Assembly (NCBI RefSeq): GCF_001653195.1
Contig: NZ_JXBB01000003.1
Span: 1-64,000, forward strand
DNA length: 64,000 nt
DNA from: Hydrogenibacillus schlegelii
GTDB lineage: Bacteria; Bacillota; Bacilli; Thermicanales; DSM-22653
Direction of reading: 5' to 3'
Shown: piece after piece, positions 32,556-41,957 of the stretch
Layout of the letters: each line of letters begins with the position of its first letter
Numbering within the stretch: position 1 is the stretch's first letter
Position numbers and translations under genes: made by a program
The notes under the pieces: model-generated
Databases searched by the model: none
Told to the model about the DNA's origin: nothing
The model's input: the letters and a program-made list of their open reading frames with translations, nothing else

Positions 32556-32879
32556 ATGCGGTTTTGCTACGGCATGGATCTTCAGTTCTTCGCCCAGAAA
32601 AAGGGCGTCGGCAGCACGAAAAACGGCCGCGACTCGATCGCCAAGCGGCTCGGCGTCAAGCGGAGCGACGGGCAGTTCGTCCTCGCGGGGAACATCCTCG
32701 TCCGGCAGCGGGGGACGAAGATCCGCCCGGGGAAAAACGTCGGCCGAGGGAAGGACGATACGCTCTTTGCGCTCATTGACGGCATCGTCCGTTTCGAGCG
32801 GGAAGGCCGCGACCGGACGCGGGTCAGCGTCTATCCGCGGGAAGCGGTGGAGGCGGAGCGGGCCGCGACGGTCCAGTGA
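32556..32879 (+). CDS. rpmA: Large ribosomal subunit protein L27 with cleavable N-terminus
   Basis: A 107-aa L27. The core begins [19 protein letters not shown] and is highly conserved. It is preceded by [14 protein letters not shown], a version of the Firmicute pre-sequence cut by Prp after the LQFFA-type motif. The usual extension is shorter (M-L-R/K-x-DLQFFA), so this one has about five extra residues. ATG 32556 has GGGAGGG 6 bp upstream, which supports the long form; ATG 32574 would give the standard-length form. Confidence 0.95.
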   Translation: MRFCYGMDLQFFAQKKGVGSTKNGRDSIAKRLGVKRSDGQFVLAGNILVRQRGTKIRPGKNVGRGKDDTLFALIDGIVRFEREGRDRTRVSVYPREAVEAERAATVQ

Positions 32880-32983
32880 ACGGCGCGATCCGGAGAGGCC
32901 GCACTTTCGCCTTCCGCTCGGGCGAAGCCGACGGCCGGACGGGTGACCGGCCGGACATTGCCGGTCGATGAAGCCTGGGGATC

Positions 32984-33027
32984 GACAAGGCAAAACGACC
33001 GCCCACGGGCGGTCGTTTTGCCTTGTC
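32984..33027. terminator. Strong bidirectional terminator after rpmA
   Basis: A 20-bp perfect inverted repeat (32984-33003 with 33008-33027) with a 4-nt loop and internal CAAAAC/GTTTTG ends. It can stop transcription from rpmA and from the minus-strand gene at 33103. Confidence 0.85.
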
Positions 33028-33102
33028 TTCGCAGGGCCACTCCTCCGAAAGGCCGTTGAGGACGGGAATCCGCCGGCCGTTTCGGAAGCATCGGAGCGTC
33101 GG

Positions 33103-33480
33103 TCACCACGGCCAGAGACTTTTCGACGCCGGCGGCGGGGCGTACGGCGCCGGATACGGCGGCACCGACGGCGCGTTCGGAACATGCATCCACGGGAGCA
33201 GTCCGAAGACGAGGATCGGGTAGAGGATGAGCGGAAGCGTCGGGTTGAGTCGCCGGATGTCCTCCGGTCCAGGAGGCGGTCCGCCGGGCGTGCCGGCGGT
33301 TCCGGGCGCGGAAGCCGGCAATCCGGAAAACCCGGCGAAGGCGTCGGCCGCGGTCTCGCCGGACCGCTCTCCCCGCTCCTCGCCGGCGTTTCCGGCGGGC
33401 GGGTGGCCGGCGACCGGAAGAAGGGCCCGGGCGGCGTCGGGGTGGACGATGGGCACATAGGCGATCAGCGGGACGACCAT
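33103..33480 (-). CDS. Hypothetical Pro-rich protein with one hydrophobic segment
   Basis: A 125-aa protein. ATG 33480 is chosen because AAAGGAG lies 8 bp upstream. The N-terminus is moderately hydrophobic (MVVPLIAYVPIVHPD), the middle is Gly/Ala/Glu-rich, then a membrane-like stretch LPLILYPILVFGLLPWMHV and a Pro-rich end (PPYPAPYAPPP). I recognise no family. Its insertion between rpmA and spo0B on the opposite strand suggests a lineage-specific gene, perhaps a spore-coat or envelope protein. The 150 bp to spo0B show no other feature. Confidence 0.55.
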   Translation of the reverse strand: MVVPLIAYVPIVHPDAARALLPVAGHPPAGNAGEERGERSGETAADAFAGFSGLPASAPGTAGTPGGPPPGPEDIRRLNPTLPLILYPILVFGLLPWMHVPNAPSVPPYPAPYAPPPASKSLWPW

Positions 33481-33698
33481 CGATCCGGCTCCTTTCGTTG
33501 ACGCGGGATGAGCTTTCACGTTCGAGCATCCGGCGCATGGCGGGCGGCGGCTCATGGTAGCCTATGAACGGGCGCCGGCGCCGGATCGCGTCCGGCGGCC
33601 GCCGGACGGGCAAACGTTCCGGGTGGAAGAAGAATATTTTGCATGATCCTCGGTGACAGGGCGACGATGACGCCACATCGGGCGGGGAGACGATGGCC

Positions 33699-34505
33699 AT
33701 GGAAGAGCACCGTCGGGCCGAGGGGGATGGGGTGGAGGCGGGCGAGGAAACGCTTCGGGCGCAGGCGGCGCTCACCCTTCTCAGCCTCCGGCGTCACTGG
33801 ACGCTCAATCGGCTTCAGCTTTTGTACGGCGATCTGGCCCTCGGGGAGACGGCGCGCCTCGGCCGGCGGCTTCACGCGATGGCCGAAGAACTGCGCCGGG
33901 AACAGCGGCTCATCCACCTCGGCGATCCGATTCTGGCCTACCGCTGCCTCATGGCCGGGGCCGACGGATGGGTGGTCTTCGGGTACGCTGTGCCGGAAGG
34001 GGCGCGCCTGCCGGCCGGGTTTGATCCGTCGGTCCGGGCGGCCGTCTTCGCGGGATGGGATACACTGCGCCGTTTGACCCGGGAGGCGGCCGAGGCGGCA
34101 GGACCGAACCGTTTTCCCCTCCTCATCGTGCTGGCGATCGATCGGCGGGGAGCGATCGGATATTTTGGGTACGCCGCCTTTGAGCGGATGTCCGAGCTAC
34201 CGCCGCTGGTCGGCTGGGTGCGTGGCCTCCCGAAGCAGATGCGGCAAGCGCTGGCGGCGCTTTTGCCGTCTTTTCGCCGGGAGGCGGCGACGGAGGGGGA
34301 GGTGCGGGAAGTCTTTTTGGAATTTTCTCGGGGAACGGCGGCCGAAGATTTGTACGGTGCCCCGCCGCTCGGCGGCTGGGCGGTCGGCGTCCCGGGCGAG
34401 GCCGGCGTCGTCTTTCCGGACGGAGCGCCCGCGGCTCCCGGCGGACCCGTCATCGTCGGTTCCGGCGTGTGGTTGATCGGAGGGAAAGGCGATGTTCGTC
34501 GATGA
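33699..34505 (+). CDS. spo0B: Sporulation phosphotransferase Spo0B
   Basis: A 268-aa protein in the exact place of spo0B, before obg. The helical-hairpin part has [20 protein letters not shown], equivalent to the RHDWLNxLQ block of Bacillus Spo0B, with the phospho-accepting residue probably His33. Spo0B passes phosphate from Spo0F to Spo0A in the sporulation phosphorelay. The C-terminal domain is poorly conserved, as usual. ATG 33699 is favoured over 33693 by spacing from GGGGAG. It overlaps obg by 14 bp. Confidence 0.75.
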   Translation: MEEHRRAEGDGVEAGEETLRAQAALTLLSLRRHWTLNRLQLLYGDLALGETARLGRRLHAMAEELRREQRLIHLGDPILAYRCLMAGADGWVVFGYAVPEGARLPAGFDPSVRAAVFAGWDTLRRLTREAAEAAGPNRFPLLIVLAIDRRGAIGYFGYAAFERMSELPPLVGWVRGLPKQMRQALAALLPSFRREAATEGEVREVFLEFSRGTAAEDLYGAPPLGGWAVGVPGEAGVVFPDGAPAAPGGPVIVGSGVWLIGGKGDVRR

Positions 34506-35811
34506 GGCCAAGGTGTTCGTCAAAGGCGGCGACGGAGGGGACGGCGCCGTCGCATTTCGCCGGGAAAAATACGTCCCTTACGGCGGGCCGGCGGGGGGCG
34601 ACGGCGGGAAGGGGGGCGACGTCGTCTTCGTCGTCGACGAAGGCCTGCGGACGCTCGTCGATTTTCGCTATCAGACGCATTTTAAAGCGCCCCGGGGCGA
34701 AAACGGCCGCGGGAAAAACCAGCATGGCCGTTCGGCGGACGCTCTCGTCGTCCCGGTGCCGCCGGGGACGCGGGTGTACGACGACGCGACGGGGGAGCTC
34801 CTCGCCGATCTCGTGGAGCCCGGGGCGCGGTTTGTCGTCGCCCGGGGCGGTCGGGGCGGTCGGGGGAACGCCCGTTTTGCCACGCCGACCCACACGGCGC
34901 CGCGCTTTGCGGAAAAAGGGGAACCGGGCGAGGCCCGCTGGGTGCGCCTGGAGCTCGCCGTCCTGGCCGACGTCGGGCTCGTCGGCTACCCGAACGTCGG
35001 CAAGTCAACGCTCTTAAGCCGTGTCTCCCGGGCCCGGCCGAAGATCGCCGATTACCCGTTTACGACGCTGTCGCCGAACCTCGGCGTCGTCGACCTCGGG
35101 GAGGGGCGGAGTTTCGTCTTGGCCGACCTGCCGGGGCTCATCGAAGGGGCCCATGCGGGAAGCGGGCTCGGGCACCGGTTTTTGCGGCACGTGGAGCGGA
35201 CGCGGCTCATCCTGCACGTCGTCGACGTCGCGGCCGTCGAGGGGCGGGATCCGTACGACGATTACCGAAGCATCCGGGAGGAACTCCGGCGCTACGACCC
35301 CCGCCTCGCCGAGCGGCCGGAGATCGTCGTGGCGAACAAGATGGACCTGCCGCAGGCGGCCGAGCGCCTTTCGGCCTTCCGGGAAAAGCTCGGGCCCGAC
35401 GTGCCGGTCTACCCGATCTCGGCGGCGACGGGAGCGGGCGTGCCGGCGCTCCTCGAGGCGGTCTGGGCGCGGCTTTCTGAGCTTTGGGCCGAGGAAAAGG
35501 CGGCGCAGGAGGCCACCCAGCATGCGGATCGAAGCGCGGCCGTCCACCGGCTTCGGGGGCGCCGGCCGGCAAAGGAGGACGGGCCTCCGTTTACGATTCG
35601 CAAAGAGGGCGAGATTTTCATCGTCGAAAGCGAGCGCCTCAGGCGGATCATGGCGCGTTACAATTTCGACCAGGACGAGGCGGTGCGGCGGTTTGCCCGT
35701 CTCTTAAAAAAGATGGGCGTGGAGGAGGCGCTCCGGGCGGCCGGGGCCGTGGACGGGGACGAGGTGTGGATCGGAGAGATGGCCTTTGAGCTTTCGGACG
35801 AGGGCATTTAA
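34492..35811 (+). CDS. obg: Obg/CgtA GTPase
   Basis: A 439-aa protein with three domains: the Gly-rich Obg fold (1-158, [15 protein letters not shown]), the G domain with G1 GYPNVGKS at 165-172, [14 protein letters not shown] and SAATG, and the C-terminal OCT domain ([21 protein letters not shown]). It acts in 50S assembly, the stringent response and sporulation initiation. ATG 34492 has GGAGGGAAAGG in front and lies inside the spo0B 3' end, so the two genes are translationally coupled. Confidence 0.97.
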   Translation: MFVDEAKVFVKGGDGGDGAVAFRREKYVPYGGPAGGDGGKGGDVVFVVDEGLRTLVDFRYQTHFKAPRGENGRGKNQHGRSADALVVPVPPGTRVYDDATGELLADLVEPGARFVVARGGRGGRGNARFATPTHTAPRFAEKGEPGEARWVRLELAVLADVGLVGYPNVGKSTLLSRVSRARPKIADYPFTTLSPNLGVVDLGEGRSFVLADLPGLIEGAHAGSGLGHRFLRHVERTRLILHVVDVAAVEGRDPYDDYRSIREELRRYDPRLAERPEIVVANKMDLPQAAERLSAFREKLGPDVPVYPISAATGAGVPALLEAVWARLSELWAEEKAAQEATQHADRSAAVHRLRGRRPAKEDGPPFTIRKEGEIFIVESERLRRIMARYNFDQDEAVRRFARLLKKMGVEEALRAAGAVDGDEVWIGEMAFELSDEGI

Positions 35812-36688
35812 GCGTTGCCGGATCGGGCGGGCTTTCCGGAGCCGGGGAGTTTTTCCGAGCTTCGGGCTCTTTCGGGGCGGGCCGGGCTTTCCGAGCGGCG
35901 GGCCTTTCCGGAGCAGGAGGCCCGTCTGGGCCGAGGGTCGGGGCGCAAAGGGGTCGAGCGCCGGGGCGCTGTTCTTGGCGGTGCTGTTCGGGGCGGTGGC
36001 AGGCGTTCTTTCGCCCCCGATGGCCGAGGGCGAGGCCGCCTTGCCGCCGGGGAAGATCATCGCGGCGCCGGATGAGGCCGCTTTGGCGCCGAAGTCTCCC
36101 GCTTTGGCGTCTTTCGTGCCGGAGCTTGCCTTTTCGGGGCCCGAAGGTGCGGAACGGACCGTCTCCTTGCGGCTGTACGCGTCGGAAAAGGCGGCGCTCT
36201 GGCTGGACGTTCCGGCAGACTGGCGTCCCCTCGACGCCTGGACGGCGCCGGAAGGGGAGGTGCGCGGAACGGCGGCCTTCTGGGCGCCGTCGGGTCCTGC
36301 GCCTTCCGCCGCGGACGGCTGCGTTCGCTGGCTCTTCCAGCTCCTCGTGACGGACGATCTTCAGGGGCGTCTGGAGGCGGCCATGGAGGCGTCGCCGGGG
36401 GCCTACGCCGTCTCGCTGCGGCCGACGGCGGTCGCCGGCCGCCCGGGGTGGTCGCTCGAGTACCGGCTTCGGGGCGTCGGGCTGCGGGACGTCGCCGCCG
36501 CGGAGCGGTGGGTGGTCCTCCGTCCGGAAGAGCGGGTGCGCCTCGGCCTGCCGCCGGCGGCGGTCGTCCGGCTGGCGGCGTTCCGAGCCGTTCCGCCGGG
36601 AGGGGCGCCTGCGGGGAATCCGGCGGACGAGGCGTCGGTCGATCCGGGCGTGTTCCGCCGACTCGTCGAACGCCTCCGGGTCCGGTGA
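35786..36688 (+). CDS. Hypothetical exported or membrane-anchored protein
   Basis: A 300-aa open frame whose true start is uncertain; TTG 35786 overlaps the obg 3' end. The first 55 residues are Arg/Gly/Phe-rich and may not be translated. The hydrophobic stretch [20 protein letters not shown] near residue 60 looks like a signal peptide. The rest is soluble, with [21 protein letters not shown] and a late [15 protein letters not shown] recognise no domain. It lies between obg and a FolC-like gene. Confidence 0.5.
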   Translation: MSFRTRAFKRCRIGRAFRSRGVFPSFGLFRGGPGFPSGGPFRSRRPVWAEGRGAKGSSAGALFLAVLFGAVAGVLSPPMAEGEAALPPGKIIAAPDEAALAPKSPALASFVPELAFSGPEGAERTVSLRLYASEKAALWLDVPADWRPLDAWTAPEGEVRGTAAFWAPSGPAPSAADGCVRWLFQLLVTDDLQGRLEAAMEASPGAYAVSLRPTAVAGRPGWSLEYRLRGVGLRDVAAAERWVVLRPEERVRLGLPPAAVVRLAAFRAVPPGGAPAGNPADEASVDPGVFRRLVERLRVR

Positions 36689-36879
36689 AGCGGACGGCGG
36701 TCGGGCCCGGCGCGGCCGGCGGGAGCAGCCGTTGTCGTCTCCGGTCATGGTCTCGCGGTCCTCGAGACCGCGGCGCCCGACCGATCGCGGGCCGTTTGGA
36801 ATCCGCGAATCAAAAGCGGCCGCTGAACCGCCGAGCCGCCGATCGTGGGGCCGCCGCGGTCGGAGAAGCAGGCAGACGG

Positions 36880-38301
36880 TTGGAAGGGGTGGGGTTTCTG
36901 GCCCTGGACGACTGGATTTACGCGTCGTATCTTGCCGCCCGGCCGGTGAACGCCGGGCGGCCGGACCGGGAGGTCCGGCGGCCGGATCTTGCCGCCGCGG
37001 TCCTTCGGGCGATCGGTTCGCCCCACGAGGCGCTTCCGACGGTCGTCGTCGCCGGGAGCAAGGGAAAAGGTTCGACGGCGGCGAGCCTTGCGTTTTTGCT
37101 TCGGGCGGCGGGCCTTTCGGTGGGGCTCCTCACCGGGCCTCCGCTCCGGTCGTTTCACGAGCGGATCCGCCTGAACGGCCGGCCGATCGACGACGACGAT
37201 TTTCTCCGCTTCTCCGCCGTCGTCGAGCCCGTCGCCCGAGGGATTCCGGTCGATCCGGCCAAGGGGGAGTACATCGGCCCGATCGCCCTCTGGCAGGCCG
37301 TCGGCTATCTTTATTTTCGGGAAAAGGGCGCCGACGTGGTCGTGGCGGAGGCGGGCCGCGGCGCCCGCTTCGACGACACGAGGGCCCTCGGCGCCCGATG
37401 GGCGGTGATCACGCCGATCTTCGAGGAACACGTCGCCGAGCTCGGGCCGACCCTGGCGGACATCGTCTGGCACAAGGCCGGCGCCGTCGGCTCCCGGACG
37501 GAAGCCGTTTTCGTCGGCCGCCAGCGGCCGGACGTCTTCCGGCTGCTTCAGGACGTCCGCCGACGGGGGGAAGCGGGAGGACCGTCGGTCCGCTGGGCGA
37601 CCTTCGGCGAAGCGTTCGGCGTGACGGCGTGCGAGGCGGACCTTCAGGGGACGCGGATGGCGGGGTTTGTCGGCCGCACGGCATATCGGGCGTCGCTGGC
37701 CCTCCTCGGCCGGCACCAGGCGGACAATTTCGCCCTCGCCGTCGCCGTCGCCGACGCCGTCCTCCGGTCGCTCGGCCGGGGTCCGCTTTCTCCGGCGGCG
37801 ATCGAGCGGGCGGCGGCAAGCGTCCGGTGGCCGGGGCGGCTCGAGCGGCTTCTCGAGCGGCCCCTCGTCCTTCTCGACGCGGCGATTCACCGGTCGGCGC
37901 TCGATCCGGCGCTCGAACTCGTGCGCCTCGCCCGGCCGCGGCGGACGCACGCCGTCGTCGGTCTGGCAGCGGGAAAAGACCCGGGCCTGCTTTCGGCGCT
38001 CCGTCCCCACGTCGATGCGCTCTGGTATGCGCCGCCGACGAACCCGCACCTCGCGCCGCCTTCCGCCTGGCCGCCTAAGGCCCGGGCGGCGGTCGACCGT
38101 TTCTTTGCCGATCCTATGGCGGCGATCGCCGCGGCGCTTCGGGCGACGCCGGACGACGGGGCGCTTCTTCTCTTCGGGACGCTGTCGTTCGTCGCCGATG
38201 CGCTCCGGGCGCTCGAACGGGACCCGGCAGACCTCGGCGATCCGCTGGCGGCGGTCAGCGCTCGAAGCGGCGGACGAGGCGATCGACCGCCGCCGCCATG
38301 A
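36880..38301 (+). CDS. FolC-like Mur-ligase family protein
   Basis: About 473 aa of a folylpolyglutamate synthase-type ligase. The P-loop is VVVAGSKGKGSTAASLAFLL, followed by GLLTGPPLRSFHERIRLNG, the Mg-site AEAGRGARFDDTRALG and FEEHVAELGPTLADIVWHKAG, and by GRHQADNFALAVAVADAVL. The C-terminal ligase domain starts near RWPGRLERL. TTG 36880 or GTG 36889 is the probable start; the frame stays open upstream but looks non-coding there. The protein is diverged from housekeeping FolC, so substrate and symbol are left open. Its 3' end overlaps the convergent permease gene by 47 bp. Confidence 0.75.
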   Translation: MEGVGFLALDDWIYASYLAARPVNAGRPDREVRRPDLAAAVLRAIGSPHEALPTVVVAGSKGKGSTAASLAFLLRAAGLSVGLLTGPPLRSFHERIRLNGRPIDDDDFLRFSAVVEPVARGIPVDPAKGEYIGPIALWQAVGYLYFREKGADVVVAEAGRGARFDDTRALGARWAVITPIFEEHVAELGPTLADIVWHKAGAVGSRTEAVFVGRQRPDVFRLLQDVRRRGEAGGPSVRWATFGEAFGVTACEADLQGTRMAGFVGRTAYRASLALLGRHQADNFALAVAVADAVLRSLGRGPLSPAAIERAAASVRWPGRLERLLERPLVLLDAAIHRSALDPALELVRLARPRRTHAVVGLAAGKDPGLLSALRPHVDALWYAPPTNPHLAPPSAWPPKARAAVDRFFADPMAAIAAALRATPDDGALLLFGTLSFVADALRALERDPADLGDPLAAVSARSGGRGDRPPPP

Positions 38302-39049
38302 CGGCAGAGAGGAGGGCGATGAGGACCACGGCGGTGAGGACGTAGTGAAAGTTAAAGAGCTGGAAGCCGTAGATGATGAGCGCGCCGAGGCCGGCCTTGG
38401 CGGCGAGGAATTCGCCGACGATGACGCCGATCCACGACAAGCCGACGTTCACCTTGAGGGCGGAGAGGATCGCCGGCCGGGCGTAAGGAAAGACGACCGT
38501 CGTAAAGAGCTGGCGGCGATTCGCGCCGAAGGAGCGGGCGAGTTTGAGGTAGTTCGGGTCGGTCGCCTGGAAGCTCCCGTAGACGACGAGGGTGGTGACG
38601 ATGACGCTCACGGCGAGGGCCATCATGAAGATCGCCGTCATGCCGCTCCCGAAGGCGACGATGAAGAGGGGCCCGAGGGCGACCTTCGGCATGCTGTTTA
38701 AGACGACGAGGTACGGATCGAGCACCCGGGCCCAGAAGGGCGAAAACCAGAGCAGGGCGGCGAGGAGAACGCCGGCGGCGGTGCCGGCGAGAAAGCCGGC
38801 GATCGTCTCGAGGACGGTGACGGCGATGTGGGTGCCGAGCTCGCCTTCGGCGGCGAGGCGGGCGATCGTCTCGGCGATCAGGGACGGCCGGCTAAAGAGG
38901 AGCGGATCGAGGATTTTGGCCCGGGAGAGGACTTCCCAGCCGAGCAGGAAGGCGAGGAGAAGGGCGACCTGCGTCGTTCCGATCGAGAGGCGCTCCCGCC
39001 GCTTCTTCCGCCGGTAGGCTTCCAACCGTTCCCGCTCGTCGCGGCTCAT
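38255..39049 (-). CDS. ABC transporter permease, SsuC/TauC type
   Basis: A 264-aa permease with six hydrophobic segments and the EAA-type loop ARSFGANRRQLFTTVVFPYARPAIL. It belongs to the nitrate/sulfonate/taurine (and pyrimidine precursor) importer group. The N-terminus is Arg/Lys-rich. Its ATG overlaps the ATPase stop codon by four bases. No substrate-binding protein gene is nearby, so the substrate is unknown. Confidence 0.85.
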   Translation of the reverse strand: MSRDERERLEAYRRKKRRERLSIGTTQVALLLAFLLGWEVLSRAKILDPLLFSRPSLIAETIARLAAEGELGTHIAVTVLETIAGFLAGTAAGVLLAALLWFSPFWARVLDPYLVVLNSMPKVALGPLFIVAFGSGMTAIFMMALAVSVIVTTLVVYGSFQATDPNYLKLARSFGANRRQLFTTVVFPYARPAILSALKVNVGLSWIGVIVGEFLAAKAGLGALIIYGFQLFNFHYVLTAVVLIALLSAVMAAAVDRLVRRFER

Positions 39050-39831
39050 GCGTCTCCCTCCTCCGCGTCGAGGGCCTGCCAGACGGACTGGAAGGTGGCC
39101 TGAAAGGCCGGATGGTGTCGCCGTTCGAGGGGCATCTTCCGAGCGAGGTCGTCCGGGACGGGGAAGTGGGCCCGGATGCGGCCGGGGCGGTCGCCGAGGA
39201 CGTAGATGCGATCCGAGAGGGCGATCGCCTCGGCGATGTCGTGGGTGACGAGGAGGACGGTTTTCCGGTAGCGGCGCATGACGGCGAGGATGAGGTTCTG
39301 GAGCTTGAGCCGGGTCGTGTAGTCGAGGGCGGAAAACGGCTCGTCGAGGAGAAGCACGTCGGCGCCGGTCATGAGCGTCCGGACGAGGGCGACCCGCTGC
39401 CGCTGGCCGCCGGAAAGTTCGTGCGGACGTTTTTTTTCTACGCCGGCGAGGCCGACTTCTTCCAGGAGGGCCCGGGCCCGTTCGACGTCTTCGGGCGTCA
39501 CCCGCCGCCTCAGCTCAATGCCGTAGAGGACGTTGCCGAGGATCGTCCGCCACGGGAGGAGGGTGTCTTGCTGCAGCATGTACCCGACCCGGGGCGACGG
39601 GCCCCGGACGGCCGCTCCGGCGAGGCGCACCGTCCCCCGGGTCGGCTCAAGGAGGCCGGCGATGAGGGAGAGGATCGTGCTTTTGCCGCTTCCGCTCCGG
39701 CCGACGAGGGTGACGAATTCCTCCGAAGCGACCCGGAGGGAGACGTCTTTCAGCGCCATCTGCGCACCGCGGTCGGTGACGTAGATGAGGTCGACGCCGT
39801 CGAGGGCGATCATCGGCGGATGTTCGGCCAT
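39046..39831 (-). CDS. ABC transporter ATP-binding protein, SsuB/TauB type
   Basis: A 261-aa ATPase with Walker A GRSGSGKST, Q-loop YMLQQDTLLPW, signature LSGGQRQRV, Walker B VLLLDEPFSALD and the H-loop LLVTHDIAEAI. It pairs with the permease at 38255. It starts at ATG 39831 and is divergent from galE across a 128-bp gap, in which ggcacagcttatgtgcc forms a small hairpin. Confidence 0.88.
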   Translation of the reverse strand: MAEHPPMIALDGVDLIYVTDRGAQMALKDVSLRVASEEFVTLVGRSGSGKSTILSLIAGLLEPTRGTVRLAGAAVRGPSPRVGYMLQQDTLLPWRTILGNVLYGIELRRRVTPEDVERARALLEEVGLAGVEKKRPHELSGGQRQRVALVRTLMTGADVLLLDEPFSALDYTTRLKLQNLILAVMRRYRKTVLLVTHDIAEAIALSDRIYVLGDRPGRIRAHFPVPDDLARKMPLERRHHPAFQATFQSVWQALDAEEGDA

Positions 39832-39959
39832 CCCGCTTCACCTCTGGGCACAGCTTATGTGCCGCTGGAGGAAAGGGTGCTTCGAAGGGATCGGCCGGCC
39901 GCGAGGGCGGGCAAGAATGAGCCGCGAGGACGAAAAAAAAAGAAACGGAGGGCTTCGGC

Positions 39960-41036
39960 GTGCGAGTCCTTCTCACCGGCGGCGCCGGCTACATCGGCGC
40001 CCACGTGGCGGTGGCCCTGTTTGAGGCGGGTCACGAGGCGGTCATCGTCGATAATTTTTCAAACGCGCATCCCGCGGTCGTCCGGCGGATCGAGGCGATC
40101 GTCGGCCGACCGGTGGCGGTCCATCGGGCGGACCTCACCGATCCGGCGGCGACGGCGGCGGTCTTTCAGGCGGAGGCGGATCGGGGCGGGCTGGACGGCG
40201 TCATCCACCTGGCGGGCCTGAAGGCGGTCGGGGAGTCGGTGGAAAAGCCGCTTCTTTATTACCGCGTCAACCTGATCGGGACGCTCCACCTGCTTTCGGT
40301 GATGCAGGCGGCCGGCGTCCGGACGCTCGTCTTTTCGTCGTCGGCGACCGTCTACGGCGAGGCGAGCCCGCCGCCGTTTGCCGAGACGGCGCCGACGGCG
40401 CCGACGAACCCGTACGGGTGGACGAAGCGGATGATCGAACAGATGCTGGAAGATGCCGCCGCCGTCGATCCGTTGCTTTCGTTTGTGGCGCTCCGGTACT
40501 TTAACCCGGTCGGCGCCCACGAAAGCGGCCTGATCGGCGAAGACCCCCGGGGCGTGCCGAACAACCTGATGCCGGTCGTGGCGCAGGTGGCGGCCGGCCG
40601 GCGGGAGAAGCTTTTCATCTTCGGGAACGACTATCCGACGCCGGACGGCACCGGCATCCGGGACTACATCCACGTGATGGACCTCGCCGAAGGCCACGTC
40701 CGGGCCCTCGAGTACGCCGAAGCGCACCGCGGGTATGAGGTGTTCAATCTCGGCACCGGCCGGGGGGCCAGCGTGCTGGAGGTCGTCCGGGCGTTCGAGG
40801 CGGCGAGCGGCCGTCCGGTGCCGTACGTCTTCGCCCCCCGCCGGCCGGGGGACGTGGCGGTGAGCCTGGCCGACCCGTCAAAGGCGGAGCGGGTGCTCGG
40901 GTGGCGGGCGCGGCGGGACCTGGCGGCGATGTGCCGGGATGCGTGGCGGTTTCAGTCCCGCCATCCGGAAGGGATCGCGGCCGCCTCAGGGGAGGGGGCG
41001 GCGCGGTCGAACGCCGGTCCGGCGGACGGGGCGTAA
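39960..41036 (+). CDS. galE: UDP-glucose 4-epimerase
   Basis: A 358-aa extended SDR epimerase. The NAD motif GGAGYIG is at 7-13, IVDNFSNA binds the adenosine side, the catalytic Ser is in SSSATVYG and the Tyr/Lys pair in NPYGWTKRMIEQ. The GalE-specific ALRYFNPVGAH and GTGIRDYIHVMDLAEGH blocks are present. It interconverts UDP-glucose and UDP-galactose for envelope sugars. It starts at GTG 39960 behind ACGGAGG. The C-terminus has about 20 extra Ala/Gly-rich residues. Confidence 0.93.
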   Translation: MRVLLTGGAGYIGAHVAVALFEAGHEAVIVDNFSNAHPAVVRRIEAIVGRPVAVHRADLTDPAATAAVFQAEADRGGLDGVIHLAGLKAVGESVEKPLLYYRVNLIGTLHLLSVMQAAGVRTLVFSSSATVYGEASPPPFAETAPTAPTNPYGWTKRMIEQMLEDAAAVDPLLSFVALRYFNPVGAHESGLIGEDPRGVPNNLMPVVAQVAAGRREKLFIFGNDYPTPDGTGIRDYIHVMDLAEGHVRALEYAEAHRGYEVFNLGTGRGASVLEVVRAFEAASGRPVPYVFAPRRPGDVAVSLADPSKAERVLGWRARRDLAAMCRDAWRFQSRHPEGIAAASGEGAARSNAGPADGA

Positions 41037-41099
41037 GATCGGCTCGCCGGAGCGGGCGGTCGCGCCGATGATCAAACGAAAAGAAGGACGGTGGGTGGC

Positions 41100-41885
41100 A
41101 TGGCCGATGCGGCGCTTCCGGTGGATCGCGCGCGTGAGGAGGCGGTGCGGCGGTTTGTGTGCTTTCTTTCGGGGATCCAGACGCCGCCCGGCCTCTTTAA
41201 CCCGTGGCGGGACGTTGATCCGGCGTACGACGCCCACCGGCGGGCGCCGGCGGTTCGCCGGGCGCACCTTTTTCTTTATCTCCTCCGGCGGGTGCCGCGG
41301 GTGGAGTGGCTGTGGGTCGGCGAGGCCCTCGGCTATCGGGGAGCGCATTTTTCCGGGGTGCCGTTTACGTCGGAGCGGATGCTTCTGGGGCATCATCCGC
41401 TGATCGGACCGGAGGCGATCCTCGGTCGCCGAGGGCGCCGAACGAGCCGGACGGATCTTTCGCTCATTCCGGGGAAGATTTCTCCGGCGACGCGGGCGTT
41501 CGGCTTCGCCGAGGTGAGCGCGACGGTCGTCTGGCGGGCGGTGCGGGAAAACGGCCTTCCGCCGGAGGCGGTGCTTTTTTTCAGCGCGGTTCCGTTTCAT
41601 CCGTACGACGTCCGCAAAGGAACGCTCTCCAACCGGCCGCCGAAGCGGGCGGAGATCGAACGCGGCCGGGATGTTCTGGCGGCGCTCCTTCAGCTCATCG
41701 AACGGCAGCGGGGCGGGCTTCCCCGGCTGGTGGCCGTCGGGAACGTCGCCGAAGCGCAGCTTCGGACCCTCGGCCTCCCGTACGAAAAAACGGCGCATCC
41801 GGCTCAGGGAAACGCCGGGCGTTTCCTGGCCGGAATGCGCCGGATCGTCGCCGCGGGGGCGGCAAAGATCGACAAAGAACGGTAA
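41100..41885 (+). CDS. Uracil-DNA glycosylase superfamily protein
   Basis: A 261-aa protein with landmarks of the UDG superfamily: VEWLWVGEALGYRGAHFSGV with PFTSERML, the FSAVPFHPYD block in place of the usual NAVP motif, and a C-terminal VAVGNVAEAQL and TAHPAQGNAGRF motif, where the family catalytic His lies. I cannot say whether it removes uracil; some UDG-like groups lack the water-activating residue. ATG 41100 or GTG 41091 is the start. It stands alone between galE and a convergent gene. Confidence 0.7.
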   Translation: MADAALPVDRAREEAVRRFVCFLSGIQTPPGLFNPWRDVDPAYDAHRRAPAVRRAHLFLYLLRRVPRVEWLWVGEALGYRGAHFSGVPFTSERMLLGHHPLIGPEAILGRRGRRTSRTDLSLIPGKISPATRAFGFAEVSATVVWRAVRENGLPPEAVLFFSAVPFHPYDVRKGTLSNRPPKRAEIERGRDVLAALLQLIERQRGGLPRLVAVGNVAEAQLRTLGLPYEKTAHPAQGNAGRFLAGMRRIVAAGAAKIDKER

Positions 41886-41957
41886 AGGGCCTTTCGTCGG
41901 GCCGGATCGGCGTCGAACCGCGGAGCCGCTTCGGCGCCGGACGGAGGGGCCGGCTCG

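Noticed and set aside
36448-36879. Extended N-terminus of the FolC-like protein
   Set aside because: The Arg/Gly/Ala-rich translation has no family match and overlaps the preceding gene; it looks like out-of-frame GC-rich sequence.
39852-39868. ggcacagcttatgtgcc as an operator between the ABC ATPase and galE genes
   Set aside because: A single short imperfect palindrome without a recognisable promoter around it is not enough support.
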